This document shows, in pieces, positions 54,643-62,777 of a stretch of DNA of 64,000 bases. Both the position numbers and the translations under genes were made by a program. A model generated the notes under the pieces. That model searched no databases. It saw nothing but the letters and a program-made list of their open reading frames with translations, and was not told where the DNA came from. Source of the DNA: Oligoflexia bacterium (GTDB lineage Bacteria > Bdellovibrionota > UBA1018); contig CAIZRG010000006.1 of the NCBI GenBank assembly GCA_903935335.1, positions 62,001 to 126,000 on the forward strand, read 5' to 3'. Positions within the stretch are counted from its first letter, which is position 1. Each line of letters opens with the position of its first letter.

Positions 54643-55230
54643 GTGAGCTTTATCAATTACGCCAATAAAGAAATCAATTGTAAAATCATATACTTCGGAC
54701 CTGGCTTGAGTGGAAAAACGACGAACATTCAGTACATTTTTGAACACACCCAGCAAGAACAACGCGGCAAGCTAGTCACTCTGAGCACTGAAAATGAACG
54801 AACTCTGTTTTTTGATTTTTTACCTCTGGCTATTGGAGAAGTTCGAGGGTATCAAACCCGTTTTCATTTATATACAATTCCTGGACAAACTTTTTATGAA
54901 GTTTCTCGCCAGTTTATCCTAAAAGGAGTCGACGGGGTTGTTTTTGTAGCTGACAGCCAGGGTGAACGAATGGACTCTAATATTGAAAGTTTTGAATCCT
55001 TAGAAAAAAGCCTAGAAAAGCAAGGTTACGATATTCATAAAATACCGCTCGTCCTCCAATATAATAAAAGAGATATGCAAGGCATTGTTTCACTCAGAGA
55101 GCTAGAATCCACTTTTAATCCTATGCGTCGTTCTTACTTTGAAGCTGTTGCTCATCGCGGAGAAGGTGTCATGGAAACCCTCCAGTGCATTAGCCAGTCG
55201 ATTATCCGAGAACTTAAAAATGGAGAATAG
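54643..55230 (+). CDS. mglA: MglA-type Ras-like polarity GTPase
   Basis: Small GTPase that sets cell polarity and motility in Myxococcus and Bdellovibrio relatives. Length is 195 residues, start GTG. The P-loop is FGPGLSGKTT, the segment TIPGQTFYEVSRQFIL is the switch II region of MglA, and NKRD gives guanine specificity. It overlaps nothing but abuts the recR stop. The usual partner mglB (roadblock domain) is not at this position. Confidence 0.93.
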   Translation: MSFINYANKEINCKIIYFGPGLSGKTTNIQYIFEHTQQEQRGKLVTLSTENERTLFFDFLPLAIGEVRGYQTRFHLYTIPGQTFYEVSRQFILKGVDGVVFVADSQGERMDSNIESFESLEKSLEKQGYDIHKIPLVLQYNKRDMQGIVSLRELESTFNPMRRSYFEAVAHRGEGVMETLQCISQSIIRELKNGE

Positions 55231-55352
55231 TTTTTAGGTAAAAAACAAATAAAATTTACCCATCCTCCTAGTTACTTTTTGACACCCATTTCTTTTTTTA
55301 AAATTATTTAATATAAGATATTGAATTTTATCGTGAAAAATAATTTCTTTTT

Positions 55353-55368
55353 TGGCATGCCCCTCGCA
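55353..55368 (+). promoter_or_regulatory. probable sigma-54 promoter upstream of the DksA/TraR-like gene
   Basis: TGGCATG and TCGCA are spaced so that GG and GC are 12 bases apart, matching the -24/-12 layout, with one mismatch (TTGC to TCGC). Transcription would start near 55379, only about 14 bases before the ATG at 55393, so the message would have a very short leader. Confidence 0.5.
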
Positions 55369-55392
55369 AGAAAAAATCAAATGAGTTAACTC

Positions 55393-55812
55393 ATGAAAGA
55401 ACGAAAAATAAGACTAGAGCATCTTTTAGAGTTCAAATCCATATTTGAAAAACAGCTCAAAAAAATTATTTTTATCCATGAACTGAATCAAAAAAATCGA
55501 CAGATAAAAGAAAATAGCTCGCTGAAATTGGATCATCTTGCTTTCCATGAGCTCGACACTTCCATTCAACTCCGTTTAAGACTGAGAGAACTCAGCAGCA
55601 TAAAACAAATACAAAAAGCCCTTCACCGAATCTCCCAAGGAACTTTTGGTGAGTGTGAATCCTGTGGTGAACAAATTGGAGTGACCAGACTTCAAGACAA
55701 ACCCACTTTAACAGTCTGCTTAAATTGCTGCAATACGCCAAAACACAAAGCCCAACCATCTCTAAATAAATTGAACTTCAAAGGTCCTGAGAAAAAAATC
55801 CGATTAGTATAA
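55393..55812 (+). CDS. DksA/TraR-family C4 zinc-finger protein
   Basis: A 139-residue protein with a helical coiled-coil first half. A C-terminal finger CESCGEQIGVTRLQDKPTLT followed by VCLNCC gives four Cys ligands. The spacing is C-x2-C-x17-C-x2-C, as in DksA. DksA proteins bind RNA polymerase through the secondary channel and modulate transcription with ppGpp. It is larger than TraR and smaller than DksA of E. coli. The leader region contains the possible sigma-54 promoter; the subtilase gene follows downstream. Confidence 0.85.
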   Translation: MKERKIRLEHLLEFKSIFEKQLKKIIFIHELNQKNRQIKENSSLKLDHLAFHELDTSIQLRLRLRELSSIKQIQKALHRISQGTFGECESCGEQIGVTRLQDKPTLTVCLNCCNTPKHKAQPSLNKLNFKGPEKKIRLV

Positions 55813-55827
55813 AGCCGATAAATAAAA

Positions 55828-55873
55828 AAATACTTTATATAAATAATACGCTTATTATCTATATAAAGTATTT
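55828..55873. promoter_or_regulatory. 46-bp near-perfect palindrome upstream of the subtilase gene
   Basis: Outer arms AAATACTTTATATA and TATATAAAGTATTT (14 bp) enclose inner arms ATAATA and TATTAT (6 bp) around CGCT, with a single A/C mismatch between them: 20 of 21 positions pair. It lies between the DksA-like stop (55812) and the protease ATG (55904). No U-run follows, so it is not a standard terminator. It may be an operator or a regulatory hairpin. Confidence 0.55.
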
Positions 55874-55903
55874 ATTAAAAATAAATAAACAAGGAAATAT
55901 AAA

Positions 55904-57322
55904 ATGGATAAAATAAAAAACAAAAAGAAATTAGAGAAAATTTTTCTTTTAGTCTTAGTTTTTAGTTTTTTTAAAATACCTTACTCTTTCTCAGCTCCAA
56001 ACTACAAACCAGGGGAAGTTCTTGTAAAATACAAATCTGGGGTTTTTAAGCCAAGGCTAAGAATAAACGCTCTTTATGATAAAGCTGGAGTAGATGAAGT
56101 TCGTCACTACAAAGGCGCCATGAAGGGATTTGATTATCTGATTTTAAATGAAGGTGTGAACGTAGAAGAAACGATCGTTGAACTTGAGCAAAGTGATTCT
56201 GTCGAGTATGCTCAGCCTAATTATATCCTTGAAACTTACCCCATTGAACCTGAAGAAACACAGGAAACTGAAGACCCACTCTTAGGGAAAAAACATTGCC
56301 TAAATGCTGAAATGCCTGTTCCTGAAATGCCTGCTCTTGCCGAATGCAGCTTAGACAAAAAATTGAAGGAAAAACCTGCACTCAATCCGATGCCAGAGGA
56401 AGTGATTCCTGCAGTTGCCGATCCTAACTTAAATAAATCTTACGCTCTATTCAAAATGGGCGTGGATCAAGCCTGGTCAATTAACCAGGGATCTAAGGAT
56501 ATCATTGTTGCTGATATTGACACAGGGATTGACTACAATCACGAAGATCTTTCTTTTAATTTATGGAGAAATCCAAATCCAAGCAATAAGCAAGACATAG
56601 TAGGCTTTGATTTTATACATAATGATGGTCTTCCTTATGATGATCAACAACACGGAACTCATACAGCTGGAATTATTGGAGCAGTAGGAGGTAACGGAAT
56701 TGGAAGCTCAGGAGTCAGTCAGAGAGTTTCGTTGATGGCTCTTAAATTCATCAATTCTGAAGGAATTGGAACTACGGCAGACGCTGTGAGTGCCATTAAT
56801 TATGCAATTAGCCACGGCGCTAAAATTATAAACAGCAGCTGGGGAGGAAAAGCAGACCAGGAAAACAAAATTCTGCATGAATCTATTATCCAAGCCAAAG
56901 AACATGGAGTACTATTTATCTCTGCTGCAGGCAACGATAAATCTGATAATGATGGAGATGATCCAAACTACCCAGCTGCATTTACTGATGACAATATCAT
57001 TTCAGTGGCAGCAACAGACGAAGACGATGATCTTGCTCCTTTTTCAAGCTATGGACAAAAAACAACCCATATTGCGGCGCCAGGTGTTAATATTTACAGC
57101 ACGGTTCCAGATAACAAGTACCGAAAACTATCCGGAACGTCTATGGCTACTCCGTATGTAACTGGAGCAGCTGTCCTGGTTTGGGCAGCACATCCCTCCT
57201 GGGACTACCAACAAGTAAAAAGAGCCTTACTCAGCTCAGTGGATGTTATACCCAGCCTTGAAGGAAAAGTCGCTACTTCCGGCCGACTCAATGTCCTAAA
57301 AGCTTTACAATATCAAGAATAA
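55904..57322 (+). CDS. secreted subtilisin-family (S8) serine protease
   Basis: A 472-residue secreted protease with a signal peptide to about residue 30 (SFS), an I9-type inhibitory propeptide (about 34-110, PGEVLVKYKSG...YAQPNYILE) and a linker rich in Pro and Glu. The catalytic domain has Asp206 (DIDTGIDYNHED), His250 (QHGTHTAG), the oxyanion Asn344 (AAGND) and Ser413 (SGTSMATP). All catalytic residues are kept, so it should be active after propeptide removal. AAGGA stands before the ATG. A likely exoprotease for nutrient or prey degradation. Confidence 0.95.
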   Translation: MDKIKNKKKLEKIFLLVLVFSFFKIPYSFSAPNYKPGEVLVKYKSGVFKPRLRINALYDKAGVDEVRHYKGAMKGFDYLILNEGVNVEETIVELEQSDSVEYAQPNYILETYPIEPEETQETEDPLLGKKHCLNAEMPVPEMPALAECSLDKKLKEKPALNPMPEEVIPAVADPNLNKSYALFKMGVDQAWSINQGSKDIIVADIDTGIDYNHEDLSFNLWRNPNPSNKQDIVGFDFIHNDGLPYDDQQHGTHTAGIIGAVGGNGIGSSGVSQRVSLMALKFINSEGIGTTADAVSAINYAISHGAKIINSSWGGKADQENKILHESIIQAKEHGVLFISAAGNDKSDNDGDDPNYPAAFTDDNIISVAATDEDDDLAPFSSYGQKTTHIAAPGVNIYSTVPDNKYRKLSGTSMATPYVTGAAVLVWAAHPSWDYQQVKRALLSSVDVIPSLEGKVATSGRLNVLKALQYQE

Positions 57323-57333
57323 TAGTCTGAAAG

Positions 57334-57385
57334 GGTGTATTCCAGGGAATGTTTTTAAATCCAAAAAACCATTCCCTGGAACACC
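57334..57385. terminator. probable bidirectional terminator hairpin
   Basis: GGTGT and TCCAGGGAATG pair with CATTCCCTGGA and ACACC, forming a 16-bp stem with a 2-base bulge and a loop of about 18 bases. It stands in the 74-bp gap between the converging protease and ftsZ genes. A run of A/T on both sides would help release in each direction, but there is no clean U-tract. Confidence 0.55.
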
Positions 57386-57396
57386 GATTAAAAAAA

Positions 57397-58818
57397 CTAA
57401 AGCTCCCGCTCTTGCTGACGACGCATATAGGTTGGAATATCATATTCGTCATCTGTCAAATTTGTAATCCCTAAACGTTGTGCAATTGCCCTTGCCCGAG
57501 CCAACTCCCCACCTTCTGTTCCTCCTGAAGAACTCTGGACTGATGCGGAAATACTACCCATTAAGGAAGATTCTTGAACTGGAGTCCCAGAATCTTCTGC
57601 TGACACTTCAAAAGAAGTGGATTCAATCCCACTTTCACCTATGGGGCCCTTACCTGCTGCATGAGACAATATAACTGGATTCGACTGCGGGGGCGTACTC
57701 TGAGGCAAAGAACTGCTCGTCAAAGAGTCTGAAGAAGCTTGAGAAGACAAAGGGGAGGTCATCAACAAGGACGGATAAGGTGGCGTGATTACTGAAGAAG
57801 ATGCGCTCGGACCTACTGACGAAACAGAGGAGCTGGAGGAAGCCAGAGCCACACCCGCTTCACCGCCCAGACCTGTTGCAATGACGGTGACTTTCACCAT
57901 ATCTTTAATATTTTCATCAATCACAGTACCAAAAATAATTTCTGCATCATCATGAGCAGCCTCCATAATCAATGTGGTTGCTTCATTGACTTCATGAATT
58001 TTTAGATTAGGTCCACCCGTAATATTGATAATAATACCTGTTGCACCTTCAATCGAAATATCTTCAAGCAAAGGACTTGAAATAGCATTGGTCGCAGCTT
58101 CTACGGCTCGGTGCTCACCTTCGCCATATCCAATACCCATCAATGCAAGTCCCTTATTTTGCATAATCGTTTTCACATCAGCAAAATCACTATTAATCAA
58201 ACCAGTATGATTAATGAGATCTGAAATACCCTGGACTGCATTCAAAAGAACTTCATCTGCTTTTTTGAAAGCCTCAACCATCGATAGAGTCGCACCTGAA
58301 ATTGCAAGAAGTCTTTGATTAGGAATCGTAATTAATGAATCCACACTCTCCCTGAGGCTTCTCATCCCCTGTTCGGCGTGTCTCATTCTTTTTTTACCCT
58401 CAAACATAAACGGCTTTGTAACCACCCCAACTGTTAAAGCACCTACCTCTTTTGCAATCTTAGCAAAAACAGGAGCTGCTCCTGTTCCAGTGCCACCCCC
58501 CATTCCAGCAGTGATAAAAACCATGTCCGCACCTGCCAGCATTTCTGAAATTTTTGCATAGTCCTCAAGAGCTGCTTTTCGCCCAATCTCAGGATTAGCC
58601 CCAGCTCCAAGTCCTTTCGTCAATTCTTGACCAATGGCAACCTTAAACGGAGCAAGCGAGGCATCCAAAGCCTGCCGATCCGTGTTCGCTGTAATAAATT
58701 CAACACCCTCAAGTCCTGTTCGAATCATGGTATTAACTGCATTGCAGCCACTCCCTCCGACTCCAACTACTTTGATTTTAGCACCTTGACTCACTAATTG
58801 TTCCATTTCAAACTTCAT
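57397..58818 (-). CDS. ftsZ: cell division GTPase FtsZ
   Basis: Tubulin-like protein that forms the division ring. Length is 473 residues. The signature GGGTGTGA is at about 107-114 and the T7 loop near NSDFADVK. The C-terminal linker is Ser-rich and about 140 residues long, longer than in E. coli. It ends in the conserved tail [12 protein letters not shown]. Transcribed after ftsA on the minus strand. Confidence 0.98.
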   Translation of the reverse strand: MKFEMEQLVSQGAKIKVVGVGGSGCNAVNTMIRTGLEGVEFITANTDRQALDASLAPFKVAIGQELTKGLGAGANPEIGRKAALEDYAKISEMLAGADMVFITAGMGGGTGTGAAPVFAKIAKEVGALTVGVVTKPFMFEGKKRMRHAEQGMRSLRESVDSLITIPNQRLLAISGATLSMVEAFKKADEVLLNAVQGISDLINHTGLINSDFADVKTIMQNKGLALMGIGYGEGEHRAVEAATNAISSPLLEDISIEGATGIIINITGGPNLKIHEVNEATTLIMEAAHDDAEIIFGTVIDENIKDMVKVTVIATGLGGEAGVALASSSSSVSSVGPSASSSVITPPYPSLLMTSPLSSQASSDSLTSSSLPQSTPPQSNPVILSHAAGKGPIGESGIESTSFEVSAEDSGTPVQESSLMGSISASVQSSSGGTEGGELARARAIAQRLGITNLTDDEYDIPTYMRRQQEREL

Positions 58819-58840
58819 TTGATGAATACCCTTCTTTGAT

Positions 58841-60076
58841 TCAAAACAAATCCTTAATCCAAGACCTCATGGATCCTCGGACTTTGTCGTAAATATTTTT
58901 TTCTCGAATCGGAAATCTGGCCTTTGCCACATTCCTAGCCCCGTACTTCAACAGCCCCACCCCTGTCGCAAATTTTGGAGAGTTCACCACATCGCGTAAA
59001 CCACCAATGCTATGAGGTAACCCTCGCTTAACTGGCATTTCAAAAACAAATTCTGCTAATTCTGGCATTCCCTCTAATAAAGTTGCCCCCCCTGTAATCA
59101 CCACTCCTGCTGAAAGTAAATCTTGATAACCAGACTTCATGACTTCTCTTTGAATCAAAGAAAAGATTTCTTCAACTCGAGGTTCAATGATTTCAGCTAG
59201 TAATCGTCTCGACAAAACCCTTGCTCTTCGACCCCCCACCCCTGCTACCTCAATCGTTTCATTTGCCTTCACCAGCGAGGTCAGCGCACATCCATGTCGA
59301 ATCTTTATTTTTTCTGCTTCGTTCTGGGGTGTCCGTAAACCTACTGCAACATCATTCGTAATATGACTTCCTCCAATCGCTAAGACCCCAGTATGAACAA
59401 TGGCTCCATCCTTGAAGATCGCAATATCACTTGTACCTCCTCCAATGTCGACCAATACAACGCCTAATTCTTTCTCATCTTGGCAGAGAACAGCTTCACT
59501 TGAGGCAATGGGCTCAAGACAAATCTCCGCAACATTTAAACCTGCCTTATTCGCGCATTTAATAATGTTTTGCGCTGAAGACACAGCCCCAGTCACAATA
59601 TGAACCTTAGCTTCAAGACGAACTCCACTCATTCCAATCGGATCTCGAATTCCATCTTGATCATTAATCATGTACTCTTGTGGGATAATATGAATGGTTT
59701 CACGATCTAAGGGGATAGCAACAGCCTTAGCAGCATCAATGACTCTTTGAACATCTTGCTCAGTAATTTCTTTATCTTTGACAGCAACAATTCCAGTCGA
59801 ATTAAACGACTTGATGTGCCCACCTGCTATACCAGTATAAACTGTCGAAATTTCAACGCCAGCCATCAGCTCTGCTTCTTCAACGGCTTTGCTAATACTT
59901 TCCACTGTAGCATCAATATTAATGACAACCCCTTTTCTTAATCCAGAAGAAGGAGCCGTACCAATGCCTACAATATCAATATTGGGTTTAGAACTCACAT
60001 CAGTCAATTCACCCACAATACAACAAATTTTCGTAGTACCTATATCTAAACCAACCACAAAATCCTTCTTGGACAT
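58841..60076 (-). CDS. ftsA: cell division protein FtsA
   Basis: Actin-like membrane tether for FtsZ. I start at ATG 60076 ([16 protein letters not shown]) because GAGGAG stands seven bases before it; the frame extends to 60118 without need. ATP-binding motifs are [31 protein letters not shown] and [12 protein letters not shown]. The C-terminus ends [10 protein letters not shown], an amphipathic membrane-targeting helix. It is between ftsQ and ftsZ. Confidence 0.97.
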   Translation of the reverse strand: MSKKDFVVGLDIGTTKICCIVGELTDVSSKPNIDIVGIGTAPSSGLRKGVVINIDATVESISKAVEEAELMAGVEISTVYTGIAGGHIKSFNSTGIVAVKDKEITEQDVQRVIDAAKAVAIPLDRETIHIIPQEYMINDQDGIRDPIGMSGVRLEAKVHIVTGAVSSAQNIIKCANKAGLNVAEICLEPIASSEAVLCQDEKELGVVLVDIGGGTSDIAIFKDGAIVHTGVLAIGGSHITNDVAVGLRTPQNEAEKIKIRHGCALTSLVKANETIEVAGVGGRRARVLSRRLLAEIIEPRVEEIFSLIQREVMKSGYQDLLSAGVVITGGATLLEGMPELAEFVFEMPVKRGLPHSIGGLRDVVNSPKFATGVGLLKYGARNVAKARFPIREKNIYDKVRGSMRSWIKDLF

Positions 60077-60154
60077 TTTAAATCTCCTCGTGGGACTACG
60101 AAGAATACCACGCTTCAACTAGGTGCTGGAGTTAAAAAACCACTCTCTTGAATT

Positions 60155-60943
60155 CTATGAACCACGAGCCGTTTTTACAACTACCTTTTTCCCAGCATCT
60201 ACCCAAACCTGACGCACGGCAATAGAGTTTTGAGTCAAATAATGAAAAATTTTAGACAACTGTAGCAGTTTAAAATCCAAATTTAAATCTAAGACATTTC
60301 CAAAATCAACTCGGGTTCGAATTCCATTATTGAGATTTTCTTGTCCAATCTGAGTTCTGCGTTCAATAGGATAAGCAACCAGGGCGCGAAACCCCCTCTC
60401 AGAGTCCCAATCAACCGAGGAAATCATAAAAAACTGACTTAATGAAGACTCTTCCCATGCTTTCAAAAGACGCAAAGCTTCTTTAATCCTCTCAGGATTT
60501 TGACCTGAAAAATTCGTCAAAAGAGGCAAATCGATCCCTCGAACTAAATCAACTGAACTAAAAGACTTTCCCTCTGAATCCACATAAGCAAGTACTCCCT
60601 TAGTATTTTGAATCATCGCCCTAGGCTCCCGGTACAGCACCGAAATCAATAAAGTTTGAGGCATTTTTTTTTGAAGACTGACTGATTGAATCAAGTCATT
60701 GGATAAAATACGATGTTCAATGGCCTGCAAATCTAAATCAAAGAGGCTTACTTTCCCCAATAAAACCTCTGCAAGCCGCACAATCTTTGAGTCTTCCAAG
60801 GGAGGAACAAGCACGGAGCTTTTCACTTCAATATTTTGGAGCAAAAAAAGATTGGACTGCTTTGCTTGCTGAATCGAAACGACTAAAGCGGCTAGACTGA
60901 TGAGTGAAAAAGTGATGAGAGAAAATTTTTTCAAGGTTTTCAT
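60155..60943 (-). CDS. ftsQ: cell division protein FtsQ
   Basis: Bitopic divisome protein. One N-terminal transmembrane helix (FSLITFSLISLAALVVS) is followed by a POTRA domain (LLQNIEVKSSVLVPPLEDSK) and a beta domain. Length is 262 residues. Sequence identity in this family is low, so the assignment relies on fold pattern and position before ftsA and ftsZ. The usual upstream mur genes and ddl are absent. Confidence 0.88.
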   Translation of the reverse strand: MKTLKKFSLITFSLISLAALVVSIQQAKQSNLFLLQNIEVKSSVLVPPLEDSKIVRLAEVLLGKVSLFDLDLQAIEHRILSNDLIQSVSLQKKMPQTLLISVLYREPRAMIQNTKGVLAYVDSEGKSFSSVDLVRGIDLPLLTNFSGQNPERIKEALRLLKAWEESSLSQFFMISSVDWDSERGFRALVAYPIERRTQIGQENLNNGIRTRVDFGNVLDLNLDFKLLQLSKIFHYLTQNSIAVRQVWVDAGKKVVVKTARGS

Positions 60944-61109
60944 GAGAATTTTTTACCTGACCGTCCCTACTTAAACTAACATCGAAAACCTCTTAAGTCT
61001 CCATGAACTCCTTCACTTTTTCACTTTTATGCCTGATATTTTCGACTCCCTCGCCTACTCGAGATCTGCTTCCAAGCTCGAATACAACTTTTCTGCTTTT
61101 ATCCTGGTT

Positions 61110-61142
61110 CACCTGGTTTACACCTGGTTTACACCTGGTTTA
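61110..61142. repeat. three 11-bp iterons in the ftsQ/M16 divergent spacer
   Basis: CACCTGGTTTA occurs three times head to tail (61110-61120, 61121-61131, 61132-61142), preceded by a partial copy CCTGGTT. An 11-bp period places copies on nearly the same helix face, as in repressor or activator binding arrays. It is in the 436-bp gap 60944-61379, which also holds a hairpin ACTAGG/CCTAGT at 61258-61275 and, presumably, promoters for ftsQ (minus) and the M16 pair (plus). No credible gene was found in the gap. Confidence 0.5.
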
Positions 61143-61379
61143 AAAGATCAGCAAAAAAATCTCGGACGAACTAATTGTATTCAATGAGTATCTAAAATGA
61201 GCTTTGAAATTGTTGAGACGAGTCACTTCTCTTGCTTTAAGTAATTTTTAAGATGAGACTAGGATTATTCCTAGTTTTGAGATAATGCTCAACTTTCTGG
61301 ATACCTTCTCGATATCTATAGATTAATATCCCATATATTAAAACTTGAGTCAGAACAAGAAGTATGAAATGAGAGTGCA

Positions 61380-62777
61380 ATGAATCGGATTTTATCTTTT
61401 TCTTGTATGAGACCCTTCATCTTTTTCTTTTCAATTGGATTATTTTTAACTGGGTGTTCAACAGGTGGACAACATAAAAAAAAGAGCGACTCTTGTGCCT
61501 TAAAAAAAGAAGGACAGGTCATCCCTCTGATTTCAGGTATCCAGGTTATTCGCTTTGTCTTTGAAAATGGCTTACGTCTTCTCGTAGTTGAAAACCGCAG
61601 TTCTCCTACTTTTGCGTATCAATCTTGGTTTCGAGTAGGCTCTCGAGATGAAGAACCGGGTCGAACAGGGCTCGCTCATCTTTTTGAACATATGATGTTT
61701 AAAGAGACAAAAAATTTAAAGGACGGTGAGTTTGATCGCTTATTAGAAAGCGCAGGAGCTCAAGGAGAAAACGCCTTTACTAGTCGAGACTACACTGCCT
61801 ATATCCAGGAACTCCCTCAAGATCAACTTGAGCTGATCGTTCGGGCTGAATCTGATCGGATGCATCACTTAGTCATCAATCAGCATGCCTTTGAAACCGA
61901 ACGAGAAGTTGTTCAAAATGAACGAAGATTTAGAACTGAAAATAGCCCAGATGGCCTGATGAACCAAGAGCTTTTTGAACTTGCTTTTACAAAGCATCCT
62001 TACCATTGGCCTATTATTGGTTATGAAAAAGACTTAAACCAAATGAATTCTGAAGATGCGAGGCTTTTCTACCTCAAGCATTATTCTCCTAATCATGCCA
62101 CTATCGTGGTTGTAGGTGATGTCTGTGCTTCCCAGGTCTACTCTCTTGCTCAAAAATACTATGGCACTCTACCCCCACAAAACTTCACTCCAAGCAATCC
62201 CTTAAACGAACCCATTCAAACGAATCCTAGAAAAAAACAACTTAAACTCAATATTCAAGTCGAAAAACTTTTGGTAGCTTACCCTATTCCTGCCTTTACC
62301 CATCCCGACATTCCAGCTCTTCAAGTGCTCAGGAGTCTCGTGGGTCTAGGTAAAAGCAGTCGGTTGAACCAAGCTCTCATCGAAACGGGAGTTGCAAGCT
62401 CAGTGGATCTATCGGAACTCGATGATAAAGATCCTTCTTTACTCATCATTGCAGTCGATTTACAGCACCAAAAAAGAGCGACCCAGGCTGAGTCCATCAT
62501 TCTGAAAGAGTTCGATCGACTCGCTAAAAACTCCGTCTCCCAACACGAGCTGGAAAGGGCTAAAAATAAAATTAACTTTGATACTTATTCAGGACTGGGT
62601 TCAAATTTTCAATTAGCCCAGTTTCTAGGAAGCCTCGAGTCTATTGCTGGAGATTTTGTCGTAGGGATGAGACAAATTGAAAAAATTCAATCTGTAACGG
62701 CTCAAGAAGTTCAGGCTGTTGCTCAGCGTTACCTGAATTTAAAAGGCCGAACTGTGATCATCGGAGTTCCAAAATGA
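61380..62777 (+). CDS. M16-family zinc peptidase lipoprotein, catalytic member
   Basis: A 465-residue lipoprotein (lipobox LTGC). The inverted zinc-binding motif HLFEH (HxxEH), followed by the downstream Glu in ETEREVVQNERR, marks an active M16 (insulinase/processing peptidase) subunit. The C-terminal M16 domain is included. It degrades short peptides in the periplasm. The next gene overlaps as ATGA and codes the non-catalytic partner, as usual for bacterial M16B heterodimers. Confidence 0.93.
   Translation: MNRILSFSCMRPFIFFFSIGLFLTGCSTGGQHKKKSDSCALKKEGQVIPLISGIQVIRFVFENGLRLLVVENRSSPTFAYQSWFRVGSRDEEPGRTGLAHLFEHMMFKETKNLKDGEFDRLLESAGAQGENAFTSRDYTAYIQELPQDQLELIVRAESDRMHHLVINQHAFETEREVVQNERRFRTENSPDGLMNQELFELAFTKHPYHWPIIGYEKDLNQMNSEDARLFYLKHYSPNHATIVVVGDVCASQVYSLAQKYYGTLPPQNFTPSNPLNEPIQTNPRKKQLKLNIQVEKLLVAYPIPAFTHPDIPALQVLRSLVGLGKSSRLNQALIETGVASSVDLSELDDKDPSLLIIAVDLQHQKRATQAESIILKEFDRLAKNSVSQHELERAKNKINFDTYSGLGSNFQLAQFLGSLESIAGDFVVGMRQIEKIQSVTAQEVQAVAQRYLNLKGRTVIIGVPK

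Noticed and set aside
61003-61143. 46-codon plus-strand frame starting MNSFTFSLLCLIFS that looks like a signal peptide
   Set aside because: No Shine-Dalgarno, and its end is simply the translated 11-bp iterons; it lies in a regulatory spacer.
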